From Lacrimispora sp. 210928-DFI.3.58 (lineage in GTDB: Bacteria; Bacillota; Clostridia; Lachnospirales; Lachnospiraceae): DNA of 54,536 bases. The stretch's first letter is position 1. Each line of letters begins with the position of its first letter. The stretch lies in the NCBI RefSeq assembly GCF_020554865.1, contig NZ_JAJCIC010000033.1:1-54536 (forward strand), read 5' to 3'. The position numbers and the translations under genes were made by a program. The notes below the pieces were generated by a model, which did not search any database, was not told the DNA's origin, and worked only from the letters and a program-made list of their open reading frames with translations. Below, piece by piece: positions 33,439 through 41,382 of the stretch.

Positions 33439-35793
33439 TCATATACCGGCATAACTGGTTCTAGCAATGATCTCATTCTGCAGCTCCTCCGCAAGCTCTG
33501 TAAAGTAAGCTGTATAGCCTGCCACCCGAACCGTAAGGCTGCGGTACTGCTCCGGGTTGGCCTTCGCCGCCAGCAGGTCCTCCTTACGCACCACGTTGAA
33601 CTGGATATGAGGGATCTCCAGATCCACAAAGGTACGCAAAAATTGGGCAAACTTGTCTACCCCTTCCTCTGTCCGGAAAAACTCCGGCAGGAACTTCATA
33701 TTCAGCAGGCCTCCATTTGTGGTCAGGTTTTTGTCCAGCTTTGATACGGATTTTAAAACTGCTGTGGGGCCTGCAATGTCACGTCCGTACACAGGAGACA
33801 TTCCTCCGTCGGCCAAGGGCTGCCCTGCATGCCTTCCGTCCGGGCTGGCGCCCACATTCTCTCCCATGGGGACATGAGCGGAGACAGTGTACATTCCCGT
33901 ATGGTATCTGCCGCCCCGGTAGTTGGTGTAGGTGGAGAGACGCTTTTTGAAATACTCTGCCCACTTCACGCCCAGATTGTCTACCCAGTCCACATCATTT
34001 CCATATTTGGGAACCTTATTTAGCAGCATGGCCCGGAGCACCTCACTGCCCTCAAAATCTTTTTCAAGGGCATGTAAAAGCTCTTCTCCCGATACCTTAT
34101 GCTCATCAAATACAAGCTGCTTGACGGCTGCCAGGCTGTCTGCCAGATTTGCCACCTGGATCATCTGAATGCCGGAGAAATTGTAATAGGCTCCTCCCGC
34201 TGTCACATCCATTCCCTTTTCCATGCACTCGTCTATGACAGAGGACAGGAAGGGGGATGGCAGCAGGTCAATGTGGGCCTTTTCCACTTCCTCGCAGGCC
34301 TTTACCATCCGGTCCATGTACTCATCCAGATACCTCCGGAATACATTCTCCAGCTCCCCGAAGGTCTTATAGGTGCTGAGATCCCCATAATGTTCAGCCA
34401 GCTGTTCTCCTGTGATCAGGCATCTGCCTCCTGTCAGCGTAAGCTCCAGGATCTTGTTCAGATTGAACATGGCCGCATCGCTCCAGCCCAGATTATTTCC
34501 CTGAGTCGTAAGCTCCACACAGCCTACAATAGCGTAATCCCTGGCGTCCTTCTCCTCCACTCCCAGCTCCATCATAGCCGGTACAATGGCCTTATCATTA
34601 AAGAACTGCGGCATGCCGCTTCCCTTGGCAACCACCCTGATCGCCTGCTTTAAGAGATCGTCCCCTGTGCCCTCGTGGAGCCGGACGGAAAGGTTTGGCT
34701 GCGGAAGTCCCAGATGCTCCTGGGCCTTTAAAAAGAGGAAGGACAGCTCATTTGAAAAATCATTTCCCTCTGCGTCCTGGCCTCCCACTGCGATGTTAAA
34801 GCCAATGGGGAAGCCGGCAAAGAATTTGGCGCTGTTGGCATTGCGCATGTATACGATCTCATTGAACTTTAACCAGAGGCACTCGATGATCTCCAGGGCC
34901 CTCTGGGCATCCAGGCGGCCTTCCTTTATGTCTCTGTCATAGTAATCCCAGAGGAATTCATCCATCCTGCCCGGTGAGAAGGAGGAGGCGTTGGATTCCA
35001 TGTGAAGGATCACAAAGAGAAACCAGATGGACTGCACTGCCTCCCGGAAGGTCTTTGGCGGCTCCTTTGATATCCTCCGGCATACCTTTGCCGTCTCCTC
35101 CAGCTCAGAGCGCCTCTGCTTCTCTGTCTCCCGGCCCGCCATCTCCATCAGCAGGTCGTGGTACCGCTCCATGAAATGGATGGCCCCGCTCATCACCAGG
35201 GCTACGCTTTCATAAAACTCCTTCTGCCCGCTCTTTGCAGTCTGAAGGCGGCTCTCTGCCTCCTCCTTAAGTCCTGCAGGACCCTTTTGCAGCCATTCCT
35301 TGCAATTCGGACAGATGTGGCCCTGGGCATGATCCTTCTGGTTGATCTTCACTACCTTTGCGATGCGGTCGATCTCCCCTCCGTAGCGGCTGCGCAGCAC
35401 ATCCTCCAGGGACTTGCCCTGCCAGTAGGGCTTGATCACCTGGCGGAAATATGTAATGTCCTCCTGCCTTACCTGAAAACGGTCCTGAGGCCTGGTGGGA
35501 AGAGTCTCAAACTCCCGGTCCACCCAGGTGCTCCCGCTCTCCGGGAAAACCACGCCCCAGCGCACTCCGGCGGTGCGGTTGCCCACGATCAGTTCCTCCG
35601 GCTCCGCGCAGATCTTCATCTGCTCCAGGGCAGCCTTTAATGACAGGGCCCGCTGTATGATCCTGGGCTTTTCTTCGTTTGCTTTGTAGGTTTCTGTGAT
35701 GATCCTGGCCTGCTCGATGGAAGCATATCTGGGCTCAGACAGCATTTTCTCCTTCAGTAGACGGATGCGCCGGGTCATAAGAAGTTCGTTCAT
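33439..35793 (-). CDS. glycyl radical enzyme, GCVE (C-O lyase) type, PflD/YbiW-like
   Basis: A 784-residue enzyme. The thiyl/acid site is YAIVGCVELTTQGN: one Cys followed by Val-Glu, which marks dehydratase/lyase members, whereas pyruvate formate-lyase has Cys-Cys. The C-terminal glycyl radical loop is RVAGYTAYF. NLGWSDAAMFNL and SPDGRHAGQPLADGGMSP are close to the PflD pattern. The ATG at 35793 has AGGAGG seven bases upstream. Neighbouring PTS, FSA-type aldolase and activase match the described 1,5-anhydroglucitol-6-phosphate lyase pathway, in which the enzyme would form 1-deoxyfructose 6-phosphate. Other polyol or sugar phosphate substrates remain possible. Confidence 0.92.
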   Translation of the reverse strand: MNELLMTRRIRLLKEKMLSEPRYASIEQARIITETYKANEEKPRIIQRALSLKAALEQMKICAEPEELIVGNRTAGVRWGVVFPESGSTWVDREFETLPTRPQDRFQVRQEDITYFRQVIKPYWQGKSLEDVLRSRYGGEIDRIAKVVKINQKDHAQGHICPNCKEWLQKGPAGLKEEAESRLQTAKSGQKEFYESVALVMSGAIHFMERYHDLLMEMAGRETEKQRRSELEETAKVCRRISKEPPKTFREAVQSIWFLFVILHMESNASSFSPGRMDEFLWDYYDRDIKEGRLDAQRALEIIECLWLKFNEIVYMRNANSAKFFAGFPIGFNIAVGGQDAEGNDFSNELSFLFLKAQEHLGLPQPNLSVRLHEGTGDDLLKQAIRVVAKGSGMPQFFNDKAIVPAMMELGVEEKDARDYAIVGCVELTTQGNNLGWSDAAMFNLNKILELTLTGGRCLITGEQLAEHYGDLSTYKTFGELENVFRRYLDEYMDRMVKACEEVEKAHIDLLPSPFLSSVIDECMEKGMDVTAGGAYYNFSGIQMIQVANLADSLAAVKQLVFDEHKVSGEELLHALEKDFEGSEVLRAMLLNKVPKYGNDVDWVDNLGVKWAEYFKKRLSTYTNYRGGRYHTGMYTVSAHVPMGENVGASPDGRHAGQPLADGGMSPVYGRDIAGPTAVLKSVSKLDKNLTTNGGLLNMKFLPEFFRTEEGVDKFAQFLRTFVDLEIPHIQFNVVRKEDLLAAKANPEQYRSLTVRVAGYTAYFTELAEELQNEIIARTSYAGI

Positions 35794-35888
35794 GGGAATC
35801 CTCCTTTTACTGATATGTACTCTCGGAGTCTCCCTCATGTCTGCCTTTGGGGCTGAGCTTCCGAGCGCACATTGATAATTACTGTTTA

Positions 35889-35993
35889 TCTTTTTTTATT
35901 GTTTTTTATTGTTTTTTCTGTTTTTAGTATAGTCTTTCTCGCCCTATTTGTCAACAGTGTTTTTATTGTTTTTTATTATTTATTATTGTTTTG
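35889..35993 (-). promoter_or_regulatory. promoter of the glycyl radical enzyme operon with flanking repeats
   Basis: On the minus strand, consensus -35 TTGACA (35949-35954) and -10 TATACT (35926-35931) are 17 bases apart. On both sides (35889-35917 and 35957-35993, plus strand) the motif TTTATTGTTTT recurs with about 10-base phasing. Such paired operators suit repression by looping. The DeoR protein encoded just upstream is the most likely ligand; AT-richness makes chance matches easier. Confidence 0.75.
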
Positions 35994-36008
35994 TCGTTTC
36001 CAATCAGG

Positions 36009-36065
36009 AACAAAGCGGGCTTGCCTGCTTTGCGCGCCGCCGCGCGTGCTCTGTTTTTAGAGCAC
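36009..36065. repeat. GC-rich palindromic cluster
   Basis: Three adjacent inverted repeats in the intergenic region: AAAGCGGGCTTGCCTGCTTT, CGCGCCGCCGCGCG and GTGCTCT-N6-AGAGCAC. They lie between the operator array and the DeoR terminator. This may be a dispersed palindromic element or a second termination zone; no T run follows directly. Confidence 0.45.
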
Positions 36066-36079
36066 ATTTTCCTATGAAA

Positions 36080-36127
36080 CAAAAAAGCACGACCCCCCAT
36101 CCATCGGGATGGAGCATCATGCTTTTT
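36080..36127 (-). terminator. terminator after the DeoR gene
   Basis: GAAAAAGCA...CCATCC-CGAT-GGATGG...TGCTTTTTTG on the minus strand: an inner six-pair stem and an outer A/T stem with a T run. It starts about 20 bases after the deoR-type stop and could act in both directions. Confidence 0.8.
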
Positions 36128-36147
36128 CTCTAAAGCCTGCTATTCGC

Positions 36148-36912
36148 CTACAGCCATTCGATATTGTATTCCTTCAGTTTTTCTTCGATATCTGCCGGCG
36201 GGTTGCTCTCCATGATCGCTCCGGAGAAGTGATCGATGCCGGCGTACTTGTACGTGCCGTCAGTGTTGAATTTTCTTGTTTCCAGCATCATATAGGAGGC
36301 CTTGCTCGCCTCTATGATCCGGCTTTTGGTGATGCCGTCCTCCACCATATAGGTGGAAACAGAATTGTCAAATACATCCACGCCCACGGTTCCCATAAAC
36401 GCAATGTCAAAGCGGAACTCCGATATCCTCCTGTCGGTAAAGCTTCCCACAAAGCCGTCCCTTCCCCTGTTAAAAAAGCCTCCCATAAAAATAAACCGGA
36501 TGGACGCAGGGGCTGCCATGAACTCCAGCATGATATCCACCATATTGGTGACGACTGTGATATTTAAGGGTGACTTGATCAAAAGCCTTGCCAGTTCCAG
36601 ATTCGCAGTTGAGATATCCAGGAATATCATGTCTCCGTCCTTGATGAGCTCCAGGGCCTTTTCCGCGATCTTCTGCTTTGCCTCAATGTTTTTGTCCTTT
36701 CTCTGGGACACATTGAGATCGTGGACATTTACACGCACCTTCATGGCGCCGCCGTAGGTCTTGCGCAGAAGCCCCTTCTTCTCCAAGAGGGTCAGATCCT
36801 TGCGGATACTGTCCTCTGTCACCTCAAACCTCTCGCTCAGCTCCTTTACACGAACAGAGCCGTTTTTATTCACTAGAGCCACGATCTGGTTCTGCCTTTC
36901 CTCTGCAAACAT
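36148..36912 (-). CDS. DeoR-family transcription regulator
   Basis: A 254-residue regulator. The N-terminal DeoR HTH is MFAEERQNQIVALVNKNG followed by VKELSERFEVTEDSIRKDL and GLLRKTYGGA. The C-terminal sugar-phosphate sensor has DGDMIFLDISTANLELARLL (in relatives D-x-G-T/S-T), VVTNMVDIM, MGGFFNRGRDGFVG and VGVDVF. The ATG at 36912 is preferred because GGCGGG lies seven bases upstream and the typical MFAEERQ start follows. It is transcribed in the same direction as the sugar operon but ends in a terminator. It probably represses the promoters at 35926 and 28103. Confidence 0.9.
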   Translation of the reverse strand: MFAEERQNQIVALVNKNGSVRVKELSERFEVTEDSIRKDLTLLEKKGLLRKTYGGAMKVRVNVHDLNVSQRKDKNIEAKQKIAEKALELIKDGDMIFLDISTANLELARLLIKSPLNITVVTNMVDIMLEFMAAPASIRFIFMGGFFNRGRDGFVGSFTDRRISEFRFDIAFMGTVGVDVFDNSVSTYMVEDGITKSRIIEASKASYMMLETRKFNTDGTYKYAGIDHFSGAIMESNPPADIEEKLKEYNIEWL

Positions 36913-37028
36913 GCTGTACCCGCCTTTCATTTCGTACTTTTTCTTATTTTATCATACTTTCTATTTTTGTGCACGAAAAAAATAGATTGAGGAACGGGTT
37001 GAGGCCGTACAGCAGACAGTAATGCACC

Positions 37029-38318
37029 TTACATCTTTCCCATCACCTGACGTCCGGCCACATATTTGCTCACAAGCCTTCCCTGCTCCTGGGCCAGGTA
37101 AACGTAGCGCTTCACCCGGTCTTCCACAGTGAGCGTACGCGCACAGCGGACACCGCTGTCATCTGCGATCAGGGCATCAAACTCATAGCCCTCCTCAAAG
37201 CTTCCAACCTTGCCGAAGAAGGAGCCTCCTCCCACAGTCGCAAGGTAGAAGGCTTCCTCTGTTGTCAGGGCCTTCAGCTCCTGGTCTGCGAGACGCCAGC
37301 GCAGCTTTGACACTGCTACCGCATCCGCCATACAGCGGAACATGGACAGATCGGCTCCTCCTGCCACGTCAGTTCCCAGGCCTACCTGTATGCCCTTATC
37401 CAGGTACTTCCTGATAGGTGCAATACCGGAGGACAGATTGGTGTTGGACTGGGGGCAATGAGCCACATAGACGCCATTTGCCCTGATCAGCTCCACTTCC
37501 TCCTCTGTGGAATGGACGCAGTGAGCCATGACTGTCTTTGCCTCTCCTCCGAAAAGCCCGAAGCGGGCATAGGCATCCCCGTAGCAGGAGGACCAGGGGC
37601 AGAGCTCCTTTACCCAGCCGATCTCTGACAGGTTTTCCGACAGATGAGACTGGACCGGAAGGCCATACTTTCTCCGGAGGTCCCCTAAGCCCGCCAGCAG
37701 TGCATCGCTGCAGGTGGGAACAAACCTGGGAGTCAGGATGGGGCTGGTATTCCGGTACTGCCCCATTGTCTCTGCGATCCAGCGCTCCGTAGCCTCTAAG
37801 GAGGCCTCCGGACTGGGCTCCCGCAGATAATCCGCACAGTTTCTGTCCATATTTACCTTTCCCACATAGGTCTTAAGCCCTGAAGCCTCCAGCTTATCCA
37901 TGAGAAGCCTGGTAGCCGGACCATGGATGGTGGCAAATACCACCGCCCTGGTAGTAGCGCTCCTTTTCAGGTCATCCGTAAAAATGCCGTAGGCCTTCTC
38001 TGCATAGTCCAGCTCCTGATACCGGCTTTCCTCCGGGAATGTATGGGTCTCAAGCCATTCCAGAAGCTCCAGGTCCATCCCCATTCCCCGGAAGGTATAC
38101 TGGGGCGCGTGGACATGGAGGTCCGTCATGCCCGGCAGTATCAATGCATTGCCATGGTCCTTTACGGGAAGTCCTTTGTATTTCTCCGGCAGCTGCAAAA
38201 ACACCCCCTTCGAAATGCCTTCCACACAGACCAAGTATCCATTCTCTGTAACCGATAACTCATCCTTATTTTTGCTGTAACAGATATTTCCTTTTAATAT
38301 AAATGAATTTGTTTCCAC
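37029..38318 (-). CDS. guaD: guanine deaminase
   Basis: A 429-residue zinc amidohydrolase converting guanine to xanthine and ammonia. Metal and substrate motifs: PGMTDLHVHAPQYTFRGMG, PRFVPTCS, PVQSHLSEN, MAHCVHSTEEE and GLGTDVAGG. The FPEE after the first motif is typical of guanine deaminase. The start is GTG with GGGAG nine bases upstream. It follows the NCS2 permease by 30 bases, so uptake, deamination to xanthine and oxidation by the nearby dehydrogenase form a pathway. Confidence 0.93.
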   Translation of the reverse strand: METNSFILKGNICYSKNKDELSVTENGYLVCVEGISKGVFLQLPEKYKGLPVKDHGNALILPGMTDLHVHAPQYTFRGMGMDLELLEWLETHTFPEESRYQELDYAEKAYGIFTDDLKRSATTRAVVFATIHGPATRLLMDKLEASGLKTYVGKVNMDRNCADYLREPSPEASLEATERWIAETMGQYRNTSPILTPRFVPTCSDALLAGLGDLRRKYGLPVQSHLSENLSEIGWVKELCPWSSCYGDAYARFGLFGGEAKTVMAHCVHSTEEEVELIRANGVYVAHCPQSNTNLSSGIAPIRKYLDKGIQVGLGTDVAGGADLSMFRCMADAVAVSKLRWRLADQELKALTTEEAFYLATVGGGSFFGKVGSFEEGYEFDALIADDSGVRCARTLTVEDRVKRYVYLAQEQGRLVSKYVAGRQVMGKM

Positions 38319-38348
38319 TTGCAGTCACTCCCATCTGTTTTCATTTTC

Positions 38349-39755
38349 CTATAATGTCATACATGCATACCTGACAATAAATATCAGGGAGATCACAAGT
38401 GTCAGAAGCTTGACATCCTCTCTCCTTCCTGTGGAAAGCTTCATCACGCAGTAGGTGATCAGTCCCAAAGCCACTCCGTTTGCAATAGAGTAGGTAAAGG
38501 GCATAAATACGATGGTGCAGAATGCAGGAAGTGCATTGCTCATCTCGCTAAAATCCACATCCTTGATATTGCTTAACATCAGGATACCTACAAAGATCAG
38601 GGCCGGTGCGGTCGCTGCTCCCGGAACGATGCTGACAACAGGAGCGAAAAGGAGGGCTCCCAAAAACAGTAACGCAGCTGTCAGACTGGTAAGACCGGTC
38701 CTTCCCCCTGCTGCGATCCCGGCGCTGGATTCTACTACGGTAGTTACCGTGGAGGTTCCCACCATTGCCCCTGCCGCTGTTGAGATGGCATCGGACATGA
38801 GCGCCTGCTTCATGCGGATCACTTCGCCGTTTTCATCGATCATGCCGGACTGCTTTGCTGCTCCCAGCAGAGTTCCGATGGAGTCAAACATATTGACCAG
38901 TGAGAAGCTTAAAACCAGCATCGTGATGGTAAAAAGAGTTTCAACCATATTTTTGCCTTCGAACATGCCCGAAAAATCCATGTGCATAAAGGATATTTCC
39001 GCGAAATCCTGCAGCTTCATTCCCAGATCCATGTTCAGGTTGGATATCTGCGTCACTCCCAGAGGGATACCGATAATGGTGGCTGCTATGATCCCCAGGA
39101 AGATGGACCCCTTTACCTTTTTCACATGGAGGATACCCATGATCAGCAGTCCGGCCAGAGCTGTCAGGGCCCCCATAACAGGCGCCATATCCGCCCCCGG
39201 CGTTCTCCACTGGGAGAAATCCACCATACTCACAAGGGTCGCAGGATTGGAGATCACCAGTCCTGCATTTTTCAGTCCGATGATGGTAATAAACAGGCCC
39301 ACTCCCGGGGTGATGGCTGACTTTACGGCATCCGGGATCGACCGGATGATGGCCTCGCGCAGTCCGATCGCCGTTATGATGATAAAAAACACACCGGACA
39401 AAAATACGATCACCAGGGCCTGGTTGTAGGTGTAGCCCATTCCCAGCACGACCGTATAGGCAAAAAATGCATTCAGTCCCATGCCGGGCGCCTGGACAAA
39501 GGGCACCTTTGCATAGAGCGCACAGAGGATCGTTCCGATGAAGGCTCCGATGCAGGTGCCGATGAAGACTCCGTTTGCGATGCGCCCTGCCATTTCCATA
39601 TCCCCCATGATCACGTAGGGATCTGCCAATACCTGAGGGTTCAGGATCAAAATGTATGCAATGGTAATAAATGTCGTGATTCCCGCCAATACCTCTGTCC
39701 GTACAGTTGTCTTGCTTTCCTTTAGTTGAAATAACCTTTCCAATCTGCTATTCAT
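38349..39755 (-). CDS. NCS2/AzgA-type purine permease
   Basis: A 468-residue membrane protein with 12-14 hydrophobic segments. The opening LERLFQLKESKTTVRTEVLAG and AGITTFITIAYIL is standard for hypoxanthine/guanine/adenine permeases (PbuG, AzgA). Other marks are APGMGLNAFFAYTVV, TPGVGLFITIIGLKNAG and TTVVESSAGIAAGGRTGLTS in the substrate region. It imports guanine or hypoxanthine with a cation. A guanine-type riboswitch precedes it, and AAAGGAGAAGG is the ribosome-binding site. Confidence 0.94.
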   Translation of the reverse strand: MNSRLERLFQLKESKTTVRTEVLAGITTFITIAYILILNPQVLADPYVIMGDMEMAGRIANGVFIGTCIGAFIGTILCALYAKVPFVQAPGMGLNAFFAYTVVLGMGYTYNQALVIVFLSGVFFIIITAIGLREAIIRSIPDAVKSAITPGVGLFITIIGLKNAGLVISNPATLVSMVDFSQWRTPGADMAPVMGALTALAGLLIMGILHVKKVKGSIFLGIIAATIIGIPLGVTQISNLNMDLGMKLQDFAEISFMHMDFSGMFEGKNMVETLFTITMLVLSFSLVNMFDSIGTLLGAAKQSGMIDENGEVIRMKQALMSDAISTAAGAMVGTSTVTTVVESSAGIAAGGRTGLTSLTAALLFLGALLFAPVVSIVPGAATAPALIFVGILMLSNIKDVDFSEMSNALPAFCTIVFMPFTYSIANGVALGLITYCVMKLSTGRREDVKLLTLVISLIFIVRYACMTL

Positions 39756-39840
39756 GCTTTCCTTCTCCTTTAATAAGATTGTTTTTGAACCATTTTCCAG
39801 GAACTGGATTTATCTTATCTGGGAGTCCGTCCGATACCAA

Positions 39841-39870
39841 TCAGACACTCCGCGTTGCCATTTCTGCCAT
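39841..39870 (-). CDS. possible 9-residue leader peptide in the permease leader
   Basis: Between the riboswitch and the permease lies ATG GCA GAA ATG GCA ACG CGG AGT GTC TGA, preceded at 4-5 bases by GGGAGGGG. It would encode MAEMATRSV. The start codon sits in a hairpin (ATTTCTGC pairing with GCAGAAAT). Translation is unproven. Confidence 0.4.
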   Translation of the reverse strand: MAEMATRSV

Positions 39871-39896
39871 TTATCCCCTCCCTTTGCAGAAATAAA

Positions 39897-39958
39897 CTTA
39901 TAGGCAACTATTTACGGTAGTTGGTAGAGACATTCATCCGATCATGAATTTATATAAG
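39897..39958 (-). ncRNA. purine riboswitch, guanine type, upstream of the NCS2 permease
   Basis: Minus-strand aptamer: P1 CTTATA/TATAAG, P2 ATTCAT/ATGAAT with loop GATCGG, core GTCTCTACC, P3 AACTA/TAGTT with loop CCGTAAA, and joining GCCT with C at the specificity position, which selects guanine or hypoxanthine over adenine. GG of L2 and CC of L3 can form the kissing contact. TATAAT (39973-39978) just upstream is a possible -10. No T-run terminator lies between aptamer and gene, so control may be at translation or through the leader hairpins. Confidence 0.92.
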
Positions 39959-39980
39959 CTATTTCATACTATATTATAAT

Positions 39981-40475
39981 CTATTCACATTCCGGGTGTG
40001 TTGCCCGGTATGTTTCCTCGACAATCCTCTCCATGGCATTTAAGATATTTTCATAGCCAGTACATCTGCAGAGATGGCCGGATATCAGCTTGCGCAGCTC
40101 ATCCCTGTTGTATTTTTTGCCTGTTCCCACGATCTCCACAGCGCTCATGATAAGGCCAGGCGTACAGAAGCCGCACTGAACGGCTGCTTCCTCGATAAAT
40201 GCCTTCTGTATGGGAGACAGCTCTCCGTTCGGCCCCTTAAGGCCTTCGACTGTCATCACGCTTTTTCCGCTGGCCCACATGGTAAGGTAGATACAGCTGT
40301 CAATAGCCTCCCCATCCACCAGCACGGTACAGGCACCGCATTCTCCTACTTCGCAGCCCTTTTTCACTGAGGTCAGACCCAGTCGGTTCCTCAAGGTATC
40401 AAGGAGGGACTCCCTGTCATCCACTGCAAGCTCGGTCTCTTTTCCGTTGACCTTTAATCGAATAATGTTAAGCAT
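39981..40475 (-). CDS. xdhC: xanthine dehydrogenase iron-sulfur subunit
   Basis: A 164-residue protein with two [2Fe-2S] clusters: GCEVGECGACTV plus a later Cys in DSCIYL (plant ferredoxin type) and QCGFCTPG with HLCRCTGYENI (all-helical type). Family and length match the small subunit of molybdenum hydroxylases (XdhC by E. coli naming). It passes electrons from the Mo site to FAD. It overlaps the FAD subunit gene by eight bases. Confidence 0.93.
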   Translation of the reverse strand: MLNIIRLKVNGKETELAVDDRESLLDTLRNRLGLTSVKKGCEVGECGACTVLVDGEAIDSCIYLTMWASGKSVMTVEGLKGPNGELSPIQKAFIEEAAVQCGFCTPGLIMSAVEIVGTGKKYNRDELRKLISGHLCRCTGYENILNAMERIVEETYRATHPECE

Positions 40476-41358
40476 TTATGATACCTCCTGCTTTCTTCAC
40501 TGCCTCTGCCAAAGCCCTCTTTGGAAGCTCCTCAATGAGCTGGAGGCGGAATTCTTTTGATGCTCTCCAGGAAGAGCGCGGGTTTACCTCTGTGACGGCC
40601 ATCCTGGCAAATTCCCCGACTGCTTCCTGATCCGTTACAAGACAGCCCCTTAAAAGCTCCTCCGCCTTTTTGCAGCGCAGGGGCGTAGGCCCGGCCACGC
40701 CGTAGCCCAGCCTGACATCCTCTATAGTCCTCTTATCCTCCGAAAGCTTTACCCGGACAGCGCATCCTAACGTGGCGATCTCCATGGCCTTGCGCTTTCC
40801 ATACTTGATGTAATGTCCATGCCATCCCTCATAGGACTCCCGATGGATCAGAAAACAGGTACAGACCTCTGTGCGCTCTCTCACCGTCCGCCCCGGACCT
40901 GTATAGAAGCTTGCGATGGGCACGATCCGCCTGCCTTCCGGTCCCTCCAGCAGGATGTCTGCGTCCAGCGTACACATCGTGGAGGCGGAATCCGCGGAGG
41001 TGGCTCCATTGCAGATATTTCCCCCGATGGTTCCCGTGTTTCGTATCTGAGGGCCTCCTACCGTGTCCACGGCTTCCCCCAGCATGGGGATGTATTTCTG
41101 GATCAAGGGGTCATTTGTTATATGGGAAAAGGATGTTCCTGCCCCGATGGACAGATCCCCGTTTTCCAATAGACGGACTCCCTTTAATTCTTTGATATTA
41201 TGTATGGATACCAGGGATCTTCCTGCATCCCTTCCCTCTCTCACGCGTATCAGTACGTCCGTGCCTCCGCTTATGATCTCTGCATTTTCATCTCTCACAA
41301 GGGCGTCTACGGCATCCTCCACGCTTTTTGCCTCATAAAATGATCTGATATCAAACAT
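40468..41358 (-). CDS. xdhB: xanthine dehydrogenase FAD-binding subunit
   Basis: A 296-residue protein of the CODH/xanthine oxidase medium subunit type. FAD-binding motifs: IISGGTDVLIRVREG, LSIGAGTSFSHI, TVGGPQIRNTGTIGGNICNGATSADS; C-terminal part with GYGVAGPTPLRC. It takes electrons from the iron-sulfur subunit to the final acceptor. Gap to the Mo subunit gene is 24 bases. Confidence 0.94.
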   Translation of the reverse strand: MFDIRSFYEAKSVEDAVDALVRDENAEIISGGTDVLIRVREGRDAGRSLVSIHNIKELKGVRLLENGDLSIGAGTSFSHITNDPLIQKYIPMLGEAVDTVGGPQIRNTGTIGGNICNGATSADSASTMCTLDADILLEGPEGRRIVPIASFYTGPGRTVRERTEVCTCFLIHRESYEGWHGHYIKYGKRKAMEIATLGCAVRVKLSEDKRTIEDVRLGYGVAGPTPLRCKKAEELLRGCLVTDQEAVGEFARMAVTEVNPRSSWRASKEFRLQLIEELPKRALAEAVKKAGGIINA

Positions 41359-41382
41359 TGCTTTCTCCTTTTCTCCTGATGG

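Noticed and set aside
38512..39429. A 305-codon open frame on the plus strand
   Set aside because: It is antisense to the well-defined NCS2 permease and its translation is Ser/Pro/Met-rich with no recognisable family; a composition shadow.
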